The position numbers were made by a program, and so were the translations under genes. 64,000 bases of DNA from Legionella steelei (lineage in GTDB: Bacteria > Pseudomonadota > Gammaproteobacteria > Legionellales > Legionellaceae), in assembly GCF_001468005.1 (NCBI RefSeq), contig NZ_LNYY01000019.1, positions 963,688-1,027,687 of the forward strand, in the 5' to 3' direction. Positions 8,810 through 18,132 of this stretch are shown in pieces; the stretch's first letter is position 1; every line of letters starts with the position of its first letter. The notes beneath the pieces are model-generated. The model did no database searches. It was not told where the DNA came from and saw only the letters and a list, made by a program, of their open reading frames with translations.

Positions 8810-9523
8810 TTACCTAAAAATTTCCTGCAGAAAATGGGTCATGGCTTGCCAAGAACGGTGTGCAGCAACCTCATTATAAATGGTGCCCAATTGCATATCA
8901 TGCGCCAGCGGATTCGAAAAAGCATGTTGTACATGCCCATACATATGCATTTGCCAATCCACATTGGCATCAGTCATCTCTTTACAAAATGCGTGCACTG
9001 TTTCAGGCGGAACCATAGGATCGTCGTAGCCATGCAGAGCTAAAATTTTGGCTTTAATGGGTTCAGACTTTAGACTACCAGGTTTATGCAACAAACCATG
9101 AAAACTTACCACTCCCTTAAGATCAGCACCAGAACGTGCTAACTCAAGAGCGCACAAGCCACCAAAACAAAATCCAATAATTGCAACTCGCTTACTATCC
9201 ACTTCAGGCATAGAACATGCAGCGGTTAATCCCGCTTGAATACGACGACGTAATAAATTTTGCTCAGAAACTAATGGATTCATGAGTGCTTGTTTTTCCT
9301 CAGTAGTGGAACCAAGTTGACCATGACCATACAAATCTATCGCAAAGCCAACATACCCCATCTGAGCGAGTAATTTGGCTTTCTCACATGCAAACTCATT
9401 ACGACCAGACCAGTCATGAGCGACCAATACCGTAGGGCGAGGACCAGAAAAAGCCTTATCATAAGCTGCAAAACCATGACATTCCAACCCATGATCATGA
9501 TAAATATAATTTGAAGTGTGCAT
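8810..9523 (-). CDS. dienelactone hydrolase family protein
   Basis: A 237-residue cytosolic alpha/beta hydrolase of the dienelactone hydrolase family. The catalytic triad is readable: Cys in IGFCFGG (nucleophile), Asp in HGYDDPMVPP, and His in GHVQHAFSNP. An early VLVAHDWSGRNEFA motif fits the oxyanion region. The Cys nucleophile separates it from serine esterases. Family members open lactone rings or cleave activated esters, but the substrate here is unknown; no aromatic-degradation genes are nearby. The start is set at ATG 9523, which has a GGGAG site about 8 bases upstream, rather than at TTG 9547. Confidence 0.88.
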   Translation of the reverse strand: MHTSNYIYHDHGLECHGFAAYDKAFSGPRPTVLVAHDWSGRNEFACEKAKLLAQMGYVGFAIDLYGHGQLGSTTEEKQALMNPLVSEQNLLRRRIQAGLTAACSMPEVDSKRVAIIGFCFGGLCALELARSGADLKGVVSFHGLLHKPGSLKSEPIKAKILALHGYDDPMVPPETVHAFCKEMTDANVDWQMHMYGHVQHAFSNPLAHDMQLGTIYNEVAAHRSWQAMTHFLQEIFR

Positions 9524-9804
9524 TCCAAGCTCCCTAAAATAAACCAAAATTAAACGCTTAATGTGCCCTAGTTTATTAAATTGAGCCCAAGAGATAAAGT
9601 TATGAAATACATTAATTATTATTTAGGCAGATTATTTTATATCTGCTGATTACAGATTCTCTTGATTTATTTTTTTGAGAAAAAACATCATCTTCTGTGT
9701 ATCTTGCTTGGTATGAACTCATCGTGGACAATGCATAGAAAAAACAAAGATAATTTATTCTTTTTTGGACTAAACTTAAAGTAAACTCTGAAGGGAATAT
9801 AATC

Positions 9805-10668
9805 ATGATAACTTCATCATTACTTCATGTACGCGATATTTTACATGCACAGTTGTGTTATCAGGCTTTTATTACACCTATTTTTTTCCCGGTGGAAAAA
9901 CAATATAGAGATTTTGCAAAATTGGCTTGTGAGTTTGTGGAGGGAAGACGTACCGAGGTAATACATAATGAATTTCCACGCCATCATGTATTGCATCGTT
10001 TTGCGGCACAAAAAAATGCAAAAGGGAAAAAAATACTGATTACCCATGGATGGATATCTCGCGCAGCTTATATGGCACGCTTAATCCATACGCTACATCA
10101 ACAAGGCTATGAAGTATATGCTCTTGATTTTCCAGCACATGGCGAAGCCAAAGGACTTCAACTACCATGGACTGATGCGGTTGCGATTTTAAAGAATACA
10201 ATCAATCAATATGGTCCTTTCTATGCAGTTATCGGGCATTCTTTTGGCGGCTCTATGTTACTCAATACCTTGAATGTCGCTGGCCAACTTCCCGAATGGC
10301 AGCTAAAGCATAAGCCCGAACGGGCGATTTTAATTGCATCACCAACTCAAATGCGTAGCCCCGTTAACCAAATTGCCAAAAAATTTAAATTAAGTGGACA
10401 TGGATATCTGCATCTACGCCAGGTAATGAAGCAGCAAGCACGCTTTGACATTACGCTGGTGCGCTTACACAATTTCATCTCTCAATACCCCCATATCCCT
10501 TTTTTATGCATCCATGGGGAGCTTGATGAAACGATAAGTACTAAAGAATCGATAGAATTCTGTAAAAAATACCCTGACTCCAAACTGTGTCTGCTTCCTG
10601 ATGCAAATCATGTGAGCGTCTTATTGGACGAACGAGTAGAACGGTTGGTTTGTGATTTTCTGGAATGA
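9805..10668 (+). CDS. alpha/beta hydrolase
   Basis: A 287-residue alpha/beta-hydrolase fold protein. The nucleophile elbow GHSFGGS follows a HGW oxyanion motif (ITHGWISRAAYMARL). The acid is likely Asp in HGELDETIS and the base His in DANHVSVLL. No signal peptide is obvious, so it is probably cytosolic. A GAAGGG ribosome site precedes the ATG at 9805. It is divergent from the dienelactone hydrolase gene and converges on rpoH, from which it is separated by a strong palindrome. The substrate cannot be inferred. Confidence 0.88.
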   Translation: MITSSLLHVRDILHAQLCYQAFITPIFFPVEKQYRDFAKLACEFVEGRRTEVIHNEFPRHHVLHRFAAQKNAKGKKILITHGWISRAAYMARLIHTLHQQGYEVYALDFPAHGEAKGLQLPWTDAVAILKNTINQYGPFYAVIGHSFGGSMLLNTLNVAGQLPEWQLKHKPERAILIASPTQMRSPVNQIAKKFKLSGHGYLHLRQVMKQQARFDITLVRLHNFISQYPHIPFLCIHGELDETISTKESIEFCKKYPDSKLCLLPDANHVSVLLDERVERLVCDFLE

Positions 10669-10671
10669 CTC

Positions 10672-10699
10672 TGTGGTGTTGGGCCAACACCACATGATT
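10672..10699 (+). terminator. palindrome/terminator between the hydrolase gene and rpoH
   Basis: A perfect 11-base inverted repeat with a one-base centre, TGTGGTGTTGG-g-CCAACACCACA (10672-10694), is followed on the plus strand by TGATTTT. It sits exactly between converging genes. The T-run is better on the plus strand, but the stem may serve both directions. Confidence 0.7.
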
Positions 10700-11557
10700 T
10701 TAAACACTTTCTATATATTGTCGCAATTTTTTCATTGCATTTTTTTCAAGCTGTCGGACTCGCTCAGCAGATACGCCATATTTTTTAGCCAAATCATGTA
10801 ATGTCAGTTTTTCTTCAGCTAACCAGCGTTGTTGTAAAATATCCTGGCTACGCTCATCTAATTGCTCTAGAGCAAGCATTAACTTCTCACGGCCTTGTTC
10901 TCCCGCACTTTCTTTTTCCAACATGACTGAAGGATCATCATTCGCATTAAACAAATACCGCTCAGGTGCCGTATAGAATTCATCATGCTCATCAGCATCA
11001 GGAGCATCGTAAGGTGTATCCATCGCATTTAAACGTTGTTCCATGAGTAACACATCTTCACAGGTTACACCCAGATCTTGTGCTACAGCGGTCACTTCTT
11101 CGCGACTCATCCAGCCCAAACGATTTTTCATTTGGCGAAGATTAAAAAATAACTTGCGTTGTGCTTTGGTTGTCGCAATTTTAACAATACGCCAATTGCG
11201 TAAAACAAATTCATGAATTTCTGCTTTTATCCAGTGCACTGCAAAAGAGACGAGGCGTACGCCCATCTTAGGGTCAAAACGTTTTACTGCCTTCATCAAG
11301 CCAATATTACCTTCCTGAATTAAATCATTCAGAGGCAAACCATAGCCTAAATAACCACGGGCTACGCGAACAACATAACGCAAATGCGCAAGAACCAAAT
11401 GACGTGCGGCCTCAAGATCCCCTTCAGAATGAAAACGTTCGGCATAGGCAATCTCTTCCTCTAAAGTTAACATAGGAATTTGATTGACCCTGTGAATATA
11501 CGAATCAAGACTGCCCACAGGTAAATTCATTTCGGCAAGTTGCAAATATTGACTCAT
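10700..11557 (-). CDS. rpoH: RNA polymerase sigma-32 (heat-shock) factor
   Basis: RpoH directs RNA polymerase to heat-shock promoters. The 285-residue protein has region 2 ([33 protein letters not shown] around residues 60-95), the diagnostic RpoH box [10 protein letters not shown], and region 4 ending in the helix-turn-helix [20 protein letters not shown]. It lies directly downstream of ftsX on the same strand, as in E. coli, with a gap of about 50 bases. Temperature-dependent translation is known for E. coli rpoH mRNA; whether the leader here folds that way was not assessed. Confidence 0.97.
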   Translation of the reverse strand: MSQYLQLAEMNLPVGSLDSYIHRVNQIPMLTLEEEIAYAERFHSEGDLEAARHLVLAHLRYVVRVARGYLGYGLPLNDLIQEGNIGLMKAVKRFDPKMGVRLVSFAVHWIKAEIHEFVLRNWRIVKIATTKAQRKLFFNLRQMKNRLGWMSREEVTAVAQDLGVTCEDVLLMEQRLNAMDTPYDAPDADEHDEFYTAPERYLFNANDDPSVMLEKESAGEQGREKLMLALEQLDERSQDILQQRWLAEEKLTLHDLAKKYGVSAERVRQLEKNAMKKLRQYIESV

Positions 11558-11609
11558 GCTTCTTCCTCTAAAATTTCTCTGTACAAATTAGGTGAGAATA
11601 AGACAAAAC

Positions 11610-12539
11610 TCATAATTGAGGTTCTATGGAGGCTAATTGACGTTTTACAGATAAACGCGCTCCCATCCATCCTAGTATAATTGCAAATAAAACAAGTAGC
11701 AAGATCTGCCGCATTGACAATCCGGTTAACGGATAGTGCATTTGGTAGGCAACTGCTAGCTGGTTTACAGCCGCTCCCAGGCTGAAAATAAAAATATTAA
11801 CCATAAAAATAGCAAAAATAGCCCCTAACGCACCGTACCACACTCCTGAATACAAAAATGGTCTGAGAATAAAAGGATCTTTTGCTCCAATTAATTTTAA
11901 GACTTGAATTTCTTCTTGTCGGCTATGCAGTGCCAAACGCAAGGTAGTACCTACAATCATAATTACAGCCATTGCTAATAAAGCCAATAATGCATCTGCA
12001 AACTTAGCAGCAAACCCTAACAAAGCATGCAAGCGACTTATCCACTCCATATCGACTTTTGCATTTTCAACATGCGATACAGATTGTAATTGCCGCGCTA
12101 ACATATCCAGTTTTGCAGGTGAATCTATAATCAACGCCGGTACAACATCTATTAGCGCAGGCAAAGGATTCTCAGGAAGATAGCGCATAATATCCTGCAT
12201 GCCCTCTTGCTGAGTTAACTCCGACAAACCATCAGCGGATGATTTTAAGGTTACTTGAGCGACACCATCTGTTGCGCGCACTTTTTGAAGAACAAGCTGC
12301 TGCTCCGCTTCAGATAAACCAGGTTTTAAATAAAGAGATATATGTCCGCCGCGCTGCCAGTTTGCAGTTAATTTGGCTACATTATCAGAAAATACCCAAA
12401 AAAGAGCCGGCAATGCTAAGGCGATCGCGATCACTATAGAAGTCATCATCGTTGCCAAAGGTTTGCGGCATAATGAATTTAAACTTTGTATTGCCGCCTG
12501 CAGGTGATAAGAGAGGATTGCTTGTGCTCGCTTTAACAC
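11610..12539 (-). CDS. ftsX: cell division protein FtsX
   Basis: FtsX is the membrane subunit of the FtsEX complex, which recruits and activates peptidoglycan hydrolases at the septum. The 309-residue protein has a cytoplasmic N-terminal stretch, a first membrane segment near 33-52, a periplasmic domain (SLYLKPGLSEAEQQL...), and three further membrane segments in the C-terminal half (ABC2/MacB-like permease). Translation starts at GTG 12539, preceded by AAGGAGG with 8 bases of spacing. The start overlaps the ftsE stop by 7 bases, implying coupling. The window also encodes an AMIN-LysM amidase, the kind of enzyme FtsEX controls through EnvC-type activators. Confidence 0.95.
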   Translation of the reverse strand: MLKRAQAILSYHLQAAIQSLNSLCRKPLATMMTSIVIAIALALPALFWVFSDNVAKLTANWQRGGHISLYLKPGLSEAEQQLVLQKVRATDGVAQVTLKSSADGLSELTQQEGMQDIMRYLPENPLPALIDVVPALIIDSPAKLDMLARQLQSVSHVENAKVDMEWISRLHALLGFAAKFADALLALLAMAVIMIVGTTLRLALHSRQEEIQVLKLIGAKDPFILRPFLYSGVWYGALGAIFAIFMVNIFIFSLGAAVNQLAVAYQMHYPLTGLSMRQILLLVLFAIILGWMGARLSVKRQLASIEPQL

Positions 12540-13183
12540 ATTCGGCCTCCTTTTAACATGACAATACGGTGTTTCATTCCGGCAATCAATGCCAAATCAT
12601 GTGTGGCGATTAAGATACTTACGCCTACTTGATTAAACTGTTCAAAAATAGCCATGATTTCTGTAGAAAGTTTGGGGTCAAGATTTCCTGTTGGCTCATC
12701 TGCCAATAATAATGAAGGCTTATGCACAACTGCACGTGCAATGCCCACCCGTTGCTGCTCACCTCCTGATAAATGGGCGGGAAGCATTTTTTCCTTGCTT
12801 AGTAAACCCACCATATCCAAGGCTGCGTGCACTCTTTTGGCAATCATGGGATGTGCCATACCCTGAATTTGTAAAGGTAGGGCAACATTATCAAAAATGG
12901 TACGATCATTAAGTAAGTAAGGTGATTGAAAAGTAATACCCAGTTGGCTGCGATGCGCAGCAACATCACGTTTTTTTACTTGATTCAAACGTAAACCATT
13001 TACTGTGAGTTGGCCCGAAGTAGGCCATTCTAAAAGAGCAATCAATTTCAGTAAGGTGCTTTTCCCTGCTCCTGAATGTCCAGTAAGAAAAACCATTTCT
13101 CCCTTCTGCAAGGAAAAATTCACTTGACTTAATGCTTCAAAACCACCTGGATAACGTTTAGTTACTTGGTCAAATGTGATCAT
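12533..13183 (-). CDS. ftsE: cell division ATP-binding protein FtsE
   Basis: FtsE is the ATPase partner of FtsX. The 216-residue ABC domain shows Walker [10 protein letters not shown], signature [14 protein letters not shown], Walker [13 protein letters not shown] and the switch histidine in ATHDLAL. The start is placed at ATG 13183 ([14 protein letters not shown]), which matches the family N-terminus; an upstream in-frame start would add 11 residues inside ftsY. It overlaps the ftsY end by 14 bases and ftsX by 7, forming a tight ftsY-ftsE-ftsX unit followed by rpoH. Confidence 0.97.
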   Translation of the reverse strand: MITFDQVTKRYPGGFEALSQVNFSLQKGEMVFLTGHSGAGKSTLLKLIALLEWPTSGQLTVNGLRLNQVKKRDVAAHRSQLGITFQSPYLLNDRTIFDNVALPLQIQGMAHPMIAKRVHAALDMVGLLSKEKMLPAHLSGGEQQRVGIARAVVHKPSLLLADEPTGNLDPKLSTEIMAIFEQFNQVGVSILIATHDLALIAGMKHRIVMLKGGRMC

Positions 13184-14222
13184 TGAATAGTGCACCAACA
13201 AATTGCGCTGCATCAAAGGGTCTTAAATCCTCAATCCCTTCACCAATCCCTATATAACGAAAGGGTATTCCTAGTTCATTCGCAATAGCAAACAAAATTC
13301 CACCTTTAGCTGTTCCATCCAATTTAGTCATGGTAATCCCAGTCAACCCAACTGCTTCATTAAATTGCCGCGCTTGAACTAGAGCATTTTGCCCTATGCT
13401 TGCATCCAATACCAACATTGTTTCATGAGGAGCCTCGGGACAAAGCTTCTGTAATACCCGTTTTACTTTCTTTAATTCGTCCATGAGATTACCTTGCGTA
13501 TGCAACCGACCAGCAGTATCAGCAATTAAGATATCTACTTTACGCGCTTTTGCTGCTTGCAACGCATCAAAAATCACTGAGGCACTATCTGCGCCTGTAT
13601 GCTGGGCAATCACGGGGATATCATTTCGCTCCCCCCAAACATGCAATTGCTCCACTGCAGCAGCTCTAAAAGTATCTCCCGCCGCTAACATGACTTTTTT
13701 ACCTTGGCGCTGAAATTGTTTCGCTAATTTCCCTATAGTCGTCGTTTTCCCAGCACCGTTCACGCCCACCATTAAGATAACAAATGGCGAATGGTCAGCA
13801 GTTTCTAAAGTTAGCGTTTGGTTGCTTTCACCTAGAATGGATTGTAAATGAGATTTCAACGCATCATAAACAGCATTGCCATCTGATAACTGCTTACGAG
13901 CCAAGCGTTCAGCCAATTGATTTAATACAGTTTGAGTAGTCTCCATACCCAAATCAGCACTGATTAAAAGCGTTTCTAGCTCATCCAACAAATCTTGGCT
14001 GATTTCCTTTTTACCTAACAACAATCGCCCAATTCCATCACCTAGCTGGTGACGTGTTTTACTTAATCCTTTTCTGAACCGTGCAAAAATCCCCTCTTTT
14101 ACAAGCTCTTGTTCCGGTTCCGTTACATCCACAGAAACTTGAGGCAACGAGTCAGCAGCACTTTGTGAATTATCGGGCTCTGCAGAGGTGGAATCATGAC
14201 TTCGCTTAAACCATTTAATCAT
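13170..14222 (-). CDS. ftsY: signal recognition particle receptor FtsY
   Basis: FtsY is the SRP receptor GTPase that docks ribosome-SRP complexes at the inner membrane for co-translational insertion. The 350-residue protein has a short acidic, charged N-terminal A domain (about 1-50), a helical N domain, and the G domain with GVNGAGKTTTIGKLA (G1), DTFRAAAVEQL, DTAGRLHTQ (G3) and TKLDGTAKGG (G4). The A domain is much shorter than in E. coli FtsY. It is the first gene of the ftsYEX unit and is divergent from the M16 protease pair. Confidence 0.97.
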   Translation of the reverse strand: MIKWFKRSHDSTSAEPDNSQSAADSLPQVSVDVTEPEQELVKEGIFARFRKGLSKTRHQLGDGIGRLLLGKKEISQDLLDELETLLISADLGMETTQTVLNQLAERLARKQLSDGNAVYDALKSHLQSILGESNQTLTLETADHSPFVILMVGVNGAGKTTTIGKLAKQFQRQGKKVMLAAGDTFRAAAVEQLHVWGERNDIPVIAQHTGADSASVIFDALQAAKARKVDILIADTAGRLHTQGNLMDELKKVKRVLQKLCPEAPHETMLVLDASIGQNALVQARQFNEAVGLTGITMTKLDGTAKGGILFAIANELGIPFRYIGIGEGIEDLRPFDAAQFVGALFNDHI

Positions 14223-14283
14223 ATAGTATACAAATCCTGAAAAATATGAAATTCTATCATCTTTTTTACTTTGAGGTTAAGTT

Positions 14284-15609
14284 GTGCGCAAAATACTGTT
14301 TACTTTACTCATGATACTATCTTGCCAGACCTTTAGCCAAGTTCAAGAGTTTATCTTGAATAATGGATTAAAAATATTAGTGAAAGAAGATCACCGTGCT
14401 CCTATTGCAGTATCAATGATTTGGTATAACGTAGGTTCCGCTGATGAGCCTGGTGGGATTACAGGCTTATCCCATGCAATGGAACATATGATGTTTAAAG
14501 GCACTGAAAAATTTCCTTTAGGTGTTTTTTCCAAAACCATAGCGGAAATTGGTGCTCAAGCTAATGCATTCACTAGTAATGATTATACCGCTTTTTTTGA
14601 AAAAACAGATGCATCAAAACTCGCTACCAGTTTTGAGCTAGAAGCAGATCGTATGAATCATTTGCTTCTTGATACTAATGAATTTGCTAAAGAAATTAAA
14701 GTAATCCAGGAAGAGCGGCGCCTGCGCACAGATGACAATCCACAAGCACTAGCCTTTGAGCGCTTTTTAGCTACTGCGCACTTAAGTGCTCCTTATCATC
14801 ATCCAGTGATTGGCTGGATGAGTGATTTGAGACAGATGAATGTTGAGGATCTAAGAGCGTGGTATAAAAAATATTATGCGCCGAATAATGCGACTTTAGT
14901 TGTTGTGGGAGACGTTAACCCAGAACAAGTTCGCACTTTAGCAGAACAGTATTTTGGGGCGTTGCCAAAACAACCTATTCCTGAAAGAAAATTAAAAAAA
15001 GAGCCACCTGAGTTAGGCCTGAAAATTGTTCATATTCAAACAACTGCAGCAAAATTACCGCTACTCATGATGGGCTACTCAGTTCCCAGTGTAAATACTG
15101 CAAAAAAAGCATATGAACCTTACGCTTTAGAAATTATCACGGGAATTTTAAACGCAGGTGAAAGCGCGCGTTTTTCTAAAAATTTAGTTCGCATCAAACA
15201 CATTGCTAATGATGCAAATAGCTATTATAACCCCTACACAAGATATCAAACTCAGTTTATCGTATATGGTTCTCCTAACCAAAATCATACGATTGGCGAT
15301 TTACAAAGCGGACTTCTTACTGAATTAGATGATTTGAAAAAAAATCTGGTTAGTGAAACTGAATTACAACGCATAAAAAATCAAATCATTGCACAAAAAA
15401 CTTTTGAAAAAGATTCCATTTACGGGCAAGCCTCAGAATTAGGTCTTTTAGAAACAATCGGAATTGGTTGGAAAAAAAGCGAGGAGTATACGCAAGCAAT
15501 CAATGCGATTACGCCACAGCAAATTCAACAAACCGCCCAACGTTATTTTCAAGAAAAGAATATGACTACTGCAATATTAGAACCTCAAACACAAAAGGTG
15601 GCACCATGA
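14284..15609 (+). CDS. M16 family zinc metalloprotease, catalytic subunit
   Basis: A 441-residue exported peptidase of the pitrilysin/processing-protease family. A signal peptide (MRKILFTLLMILSCQTFSQ) is followed by the inverted zinc motif H64-A-M-E67-H68 and a downstream ELEADRM segment carrying the third zinc ligand. Two M16 domains follow in order. It starts at GTG 14284 with GAGG 8 bases upstream. The next gene is a paired M16 protein without the zinc motif and overlaps it by four bases; such pairs usually form heterodimers in the periplasm. The substrate is unknown. Confidence 0.93.
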   Translation: MRKILFTLLMILSCQTFSQVQEFILNNGLKILVKEDHRAPIAVSMIWYNVGSADEPGGITGLSHAMEHMMFKGTEKFPLGVFSKTIAEIGAQANAFTSNDYTAFFEKTDASKLATSFELEADRMNHLLLDTNEFAKEIKVIQEERRLRTDDNPQALAFERFLATAHLSAPYHHPVIGWMSDLRQMNVEDLRAWYKKYYAPNNATLVVVGDVNPEQVRTLAEQYFGALPKQPIPERKLKKEPPELGLKIVHIQTTAAKLPLLMMGYSVPSVNTAKKAYEPYALEIITGILNAGESARFSKNLVRIKHIANDANSYYNPYTRYQTQFIVYGSPNQNHTIGDLQSGLLTELDDLKKNLVSETELQRIKNQIIAQKTFEKDSIYGQASELGLLETIGIGWKKSEEYTQAINAITPQQIQQTAQRYFQEKNMTTAILEPQTQKVAP

Positions 15610-16910
15610 GAATTTTTAGCGCATGTATTTTGGCAATAACGATTGGACTGTCACATTCAGTAGCTGCAAGTACATTTAAAACCGAAAAATGGTTAACTAA
15701 AAATGGCGTGCAAGTTGTTTTTTATCCGGCGATGGAAGTACCCATGCTGGATATATGCATCGCTTTTGCAGCAGGATCCGCCTATGACGAAAACCAATAT
15801 GGGCTCAGTGCCTTAACCAGCAGCATGATGAATCAGGGAAATGCTGGCCAAAATGCAACAGCCGTAGCTGAATCTCTAGCTGATGTAGGCGCTCAATATA
15901 AAGTCGAAATCAACAGAGATATGGTGGTATTTAGTCTTAGAACCTTAGTTACCCAAGAAGCTCTATCCAAAGCAGGTTATACCTTTACTCAAATTATTAA
16001 TCATCCCGACTTTCCTGACCCCGCATTTTCCAGAGAAAAAAAACAACAGCTTATGGCAATCGAACAGTCTCAAGATGCTCCCGATGACGTAGCACAGCTC
16101 AATTTTTTCCAGGCTTTATATCAACAGCATCCCTATGCACATCCAGTTCGTGGGACAGCTGCGACGGTCAATGCACTAAATAAAAGCCAAGTGATTGAAT
16201 TTAATAAACGTTATTACGTTGCAAAAAATGCCATTTTAGTTATGGTCGGAGCAATGAATAGCAAGACGGCACACCAACTTGCCGATCAATTGACTCAAGA
16301 ACTTCCAGAAGGACAAGCAGCCCCTGCTATCCCTAAAGCCCCCCAACTACCCCAAGCAAAAACAATAAACATTCCATTTCCATCATCACAAACGATGATA
16401 CGCCTTGGTCAGATCGGTATTGATCACCATAATCCCAACTATTTTCCTCTCCTAGTAGGAAATTATATTTTAGGAGGAGGAGCTTTAGTTTCCCGACTTG
16501 CAGTCGAAGTAAGGGAAAAACGTGGCTTAACGTATGGGATAGAAAGTCAGTTTGCTCCTATGTCGGGAAATGGCCCTTTCCTTATTAGCTTATCAACTAA
16601 AAATAAACAAACTAAAGAAGCCTTGAATGTGATTCAGAATGTTTTGCGAACCTACATTGATAAAGGTCCTACTGATGCAGAGATGAATGCTGCGAAGCAA
16701 TACCTTATTGGTAGTTTTCCACTTTCGTTATCCGGTAATCGCAGTATTGCAACGCTCTTATTGCGAATGACTTTTTATCATTTGCCGGAAGATTTCCTTG
16801 ACAGCTATACTGCTCGCATTAATGCAATAACCAGTGAACAAGTAAAACAAGCATTCCAACAACAAGTCAATCCCGATAAATTGTTACTCGTCACTGTGGG
16901 TAAATCGTGA
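15606..16910 (+). CDS. M16 family peptidase, non-catalytic partner
   Basis: A 434-residue secreted partner of the preceding protease. It begins with a signal peptide (MRIFSACILAITIGLSHSVA). At the position of the zinc motif it reads GLSALTSSMMNQGN, so the HxxEH residues are absent and it should be inactive alone. The conserved C-terminal substrate-binding R/Y region is present (VREKRGLTYGIES). The start is chosen at ATG 15606, which overlaps the previous stop (ATGA) and gives a normal signal peptide; the longer open frame is an overlap artefact. rsmD follows with a four-base overlap. Confidence 0.93.
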   Translation: MRIFSACILAITIGLSHSVAASTFKTEKWLTKNGVQVVFYPAMEVPMLDICIAFAAGSAYDENQYGLSALTSSMMNQGNAGQNATAVAESLADVGAQYKVEINRDMVVFSLRTLVTQEALSKAGYTFTQIINHPDFPDPAFSREKKQQLMAIEQSQDAPDDVAQLNFFQALYQQHPYAHPVRGTAATVNALNKSQVIEFNKRYYVAKNAILVMVGAMNSKTAHQLADQLTQELPEGQAAPAIPKAPQLPQAKTINIPFPSSQTMIRLGQIGIDHHNPNYFPLLVGNYILGGGALVSRLAVEVREKRGLTYGIESQFAPMSGNGPFLISLSTKNKQTKEALNVIQNVLRTYIDKGPTDAEMNAAKQYLIGSFPLSLSGNRSIATLLLRMTFYHLPEDFLDSYTARINAITSEQVKQAFQQQVNPDKLLLVTVGKS

Positions 16911-17455
16911 AACAAGTCATTCGCATTATTGGTGGGATGTATCGAGGGAAAAAACTACATTTTCCAGATGTAGAAGGCCTACGCCCTACCCCGGATCGTG
17001 TACGCGAGACGTTATTTAATTGGCTGATGCATGACATCAGAGAAGCCCACTGCCTAGACGCTTTTTCAGGGAGTGGTGCTTTAGGCCTGGAGGCATTCTC
17101 CCGAGGGGCTGCGCGCGTTGTTTTTCTTGAACAATCACCCAAAGCACATGCCAGCTTACAGAAGATAATCGCTGCATTTAACAGTCCAAAACTTAAACTA
17201 CTACAGACCGATGCGATACAGTATCTGCAGCGTGTTCAAGAAGAGTTTGATATTATTTTCTTGGACCCTCCTTTTGCGCAAACCTATCTTCCCCAATGTA
17301 TTGCTTATATAGCACAAAGCAATATTCTCAAACGTGGAGGCCTTGTTTATGTGGAGTCCCCTTCTATGCTGCATTTGGATGAAAAAATATGGAGACAAAT
17401 AAAACTCAAACAAGCAGGACAAGTTGTATATGCATTATTTGAGAAACTAATTTGA
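16907..17455 (+). CDS. rsmD: 16S rRNA (guanine-966-N2)-methyltransferase
   Basis: RsmD methylates G966 of 16S rRNA during small-subunit assembly, using S-adenosylmethionine. The 182-residue protein begins RIIGGMYRGKKLHFP and contains RPTPDRVRETLFNWL, the SAM-binding DAFSGSGALGLEA and the catalytic tetrad DPPF. It starts at GTG 16907, overlapping the stop of the M16 partner by four bases. It is the last gene before the dotDCB operon. Confidence 0.95.
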   Translation: MKQVIRIIGGMYRGKKLHFPDVEGLRPTPDRVRETLFNWLMHDIREAHCLDAFSGSGALGLEAFSRGAARVVFLEQSPKAHASLQKIIAAFNSPKLKLLQTDAIQYLQRVQEEFDIIFLDPPFAQTYLPQCIAYIAQSNILKRGGLVYVESPSMLHLDEKIWRQIKLKQAGQVVYALFEKLI

Positions 17456-17465
17456 GCGCTAAAGT

Positions 17466-17508
17466 TGCATGCGATACCCCTGGTTCACGTTCCTACAACC
17501 AGGCTACA
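17466..17508. repeat. degenerate half copy of the dispersed palindromic element
   Basis: Only one recognisable end is present, ACAACCAGGCTACA, preceded by a weakly related GCGATACCCCTGGTTC arm. It lies between rsmD and the dotD promoter, roughly 70 bases upstream of the -35 box. Confidence 0.5.
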
Positions 17509-17577
17509 AAACAATTAAAGTCAAAAATTTTCTGAACTTATTTTCATTTAAATTCATACAATTCCTTATTTATAGGC

Positions 17578-17606
17578 TTGACAAGCAGCCTAGCTCCTGT
17601 TTCAAT
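17578..17606 (+). promoter_or_regulatory. probable promoter of dotDCB
   Basis: A consensus -35 TTGACA (17578-17583) is separated by exactly 17 bases from TTCAAT (17601-17606; 4 of 6 to consensus), with an A/T-rich stretch upstream. Transcription would begin around 17613, giving a leader of about 28 bases before dotD. Confidence 0.6.
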
Positions 17607-17640
17607 CAAACGAATAATTCCAGACATTAAAGAACATTGA

Positions 17641-18132
17641 ATGAACAACAAGCTTGTCACGCTGTTTCTTGCCTCAATCCTGCTTGTAGGTTGTAAACAT
17701 GGTGCTGTGCTCTTTAAAAAACCACCAATGAACAATCCTAGTGATGATGCTACAATTAAACTAGCAGAAGCAGCAGTATCTGTAAGCGATTCCATGCATG
17801 AAATGGCACGAGTCCAAAAAGTCATTCAACCGCCGCCTGTAGACAACACACTGACCATACCTAATGCGTATAACTTACAAGCCAGAGCAAGTGTAGACTG
17901 GTCTGGTCCTATTGAAGAGTTAACTGCCCGCATTGCCAAGTCCGCACATTTCAGGCTTCGTGTTTTAGGAAAAGCCCCTTCAATTCCAATTTTAATTAGT
18001 CTTAATACTAAAGATGAAAGTTTAGCTGAACTCCTGCGTGATATTGATTACCAAGCTGGGTTGAAAGCCAGTATTCACGTATACCCTAACAGTCAAGTTG
18101 TTGAATTGCGCTATGCCAAAATTTATTCATAG
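17641..18132 (+). CDS. dotD: Dot/Icm secretion lipoprotein DotD
   Basis: DotD is an outer-membrane lipoprotein of the Dot/Icm type IVB core complex and helps place DotH in the outer membrane. The 163-residue protein has a lipoprotein signal with lipobox LLVGC and a C-terminal secretin-N0-like domain (SVDWSGPIEELTARIAKSAH...). The central segment (NPSDDATIKLAEAAVSVSDS) closely matches L. pneumophila DotD as I recall it, and the length is the same. It is the first gene of dotD-dotC-dotB and overlaps dotC by 20 bases. Confidence 0.97.
   Translation: MNNKLVTLFLASILLVGCKHGAVLFKKPPMNNPSDDATIKLAEAAVSVSDSMHEMARVQKVIQPPPVDNTLTIPNAYNLQARASVDWSGPIEELTARIAKSAHFRLRVLGKAPSIPILISLNTKDESLAELLRDIDYQAGLKASIHVYPNSQVVELRYAKIYS

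Noticed and set aside
8810-10668. The two alpha/beta hydrolases as tailoring genes of the NRPS-like cluster.
   Set aside because: One is on the opposite strand, both are separated from the NRPS-like gene by AT-rich gaps of about 250-300 bases, and their motifs show no thioesterase or peptide hydrolase relationship; there is no positive evidence for a cluster.
15468-15605. N-terminal extension of the second M16 protein inside the first M16 gene.
   Set aside because: The extension overlaps the upstream gene by 140 bases, lacks a ribosome site and would bury a clear signal peptide that begins at 15606.
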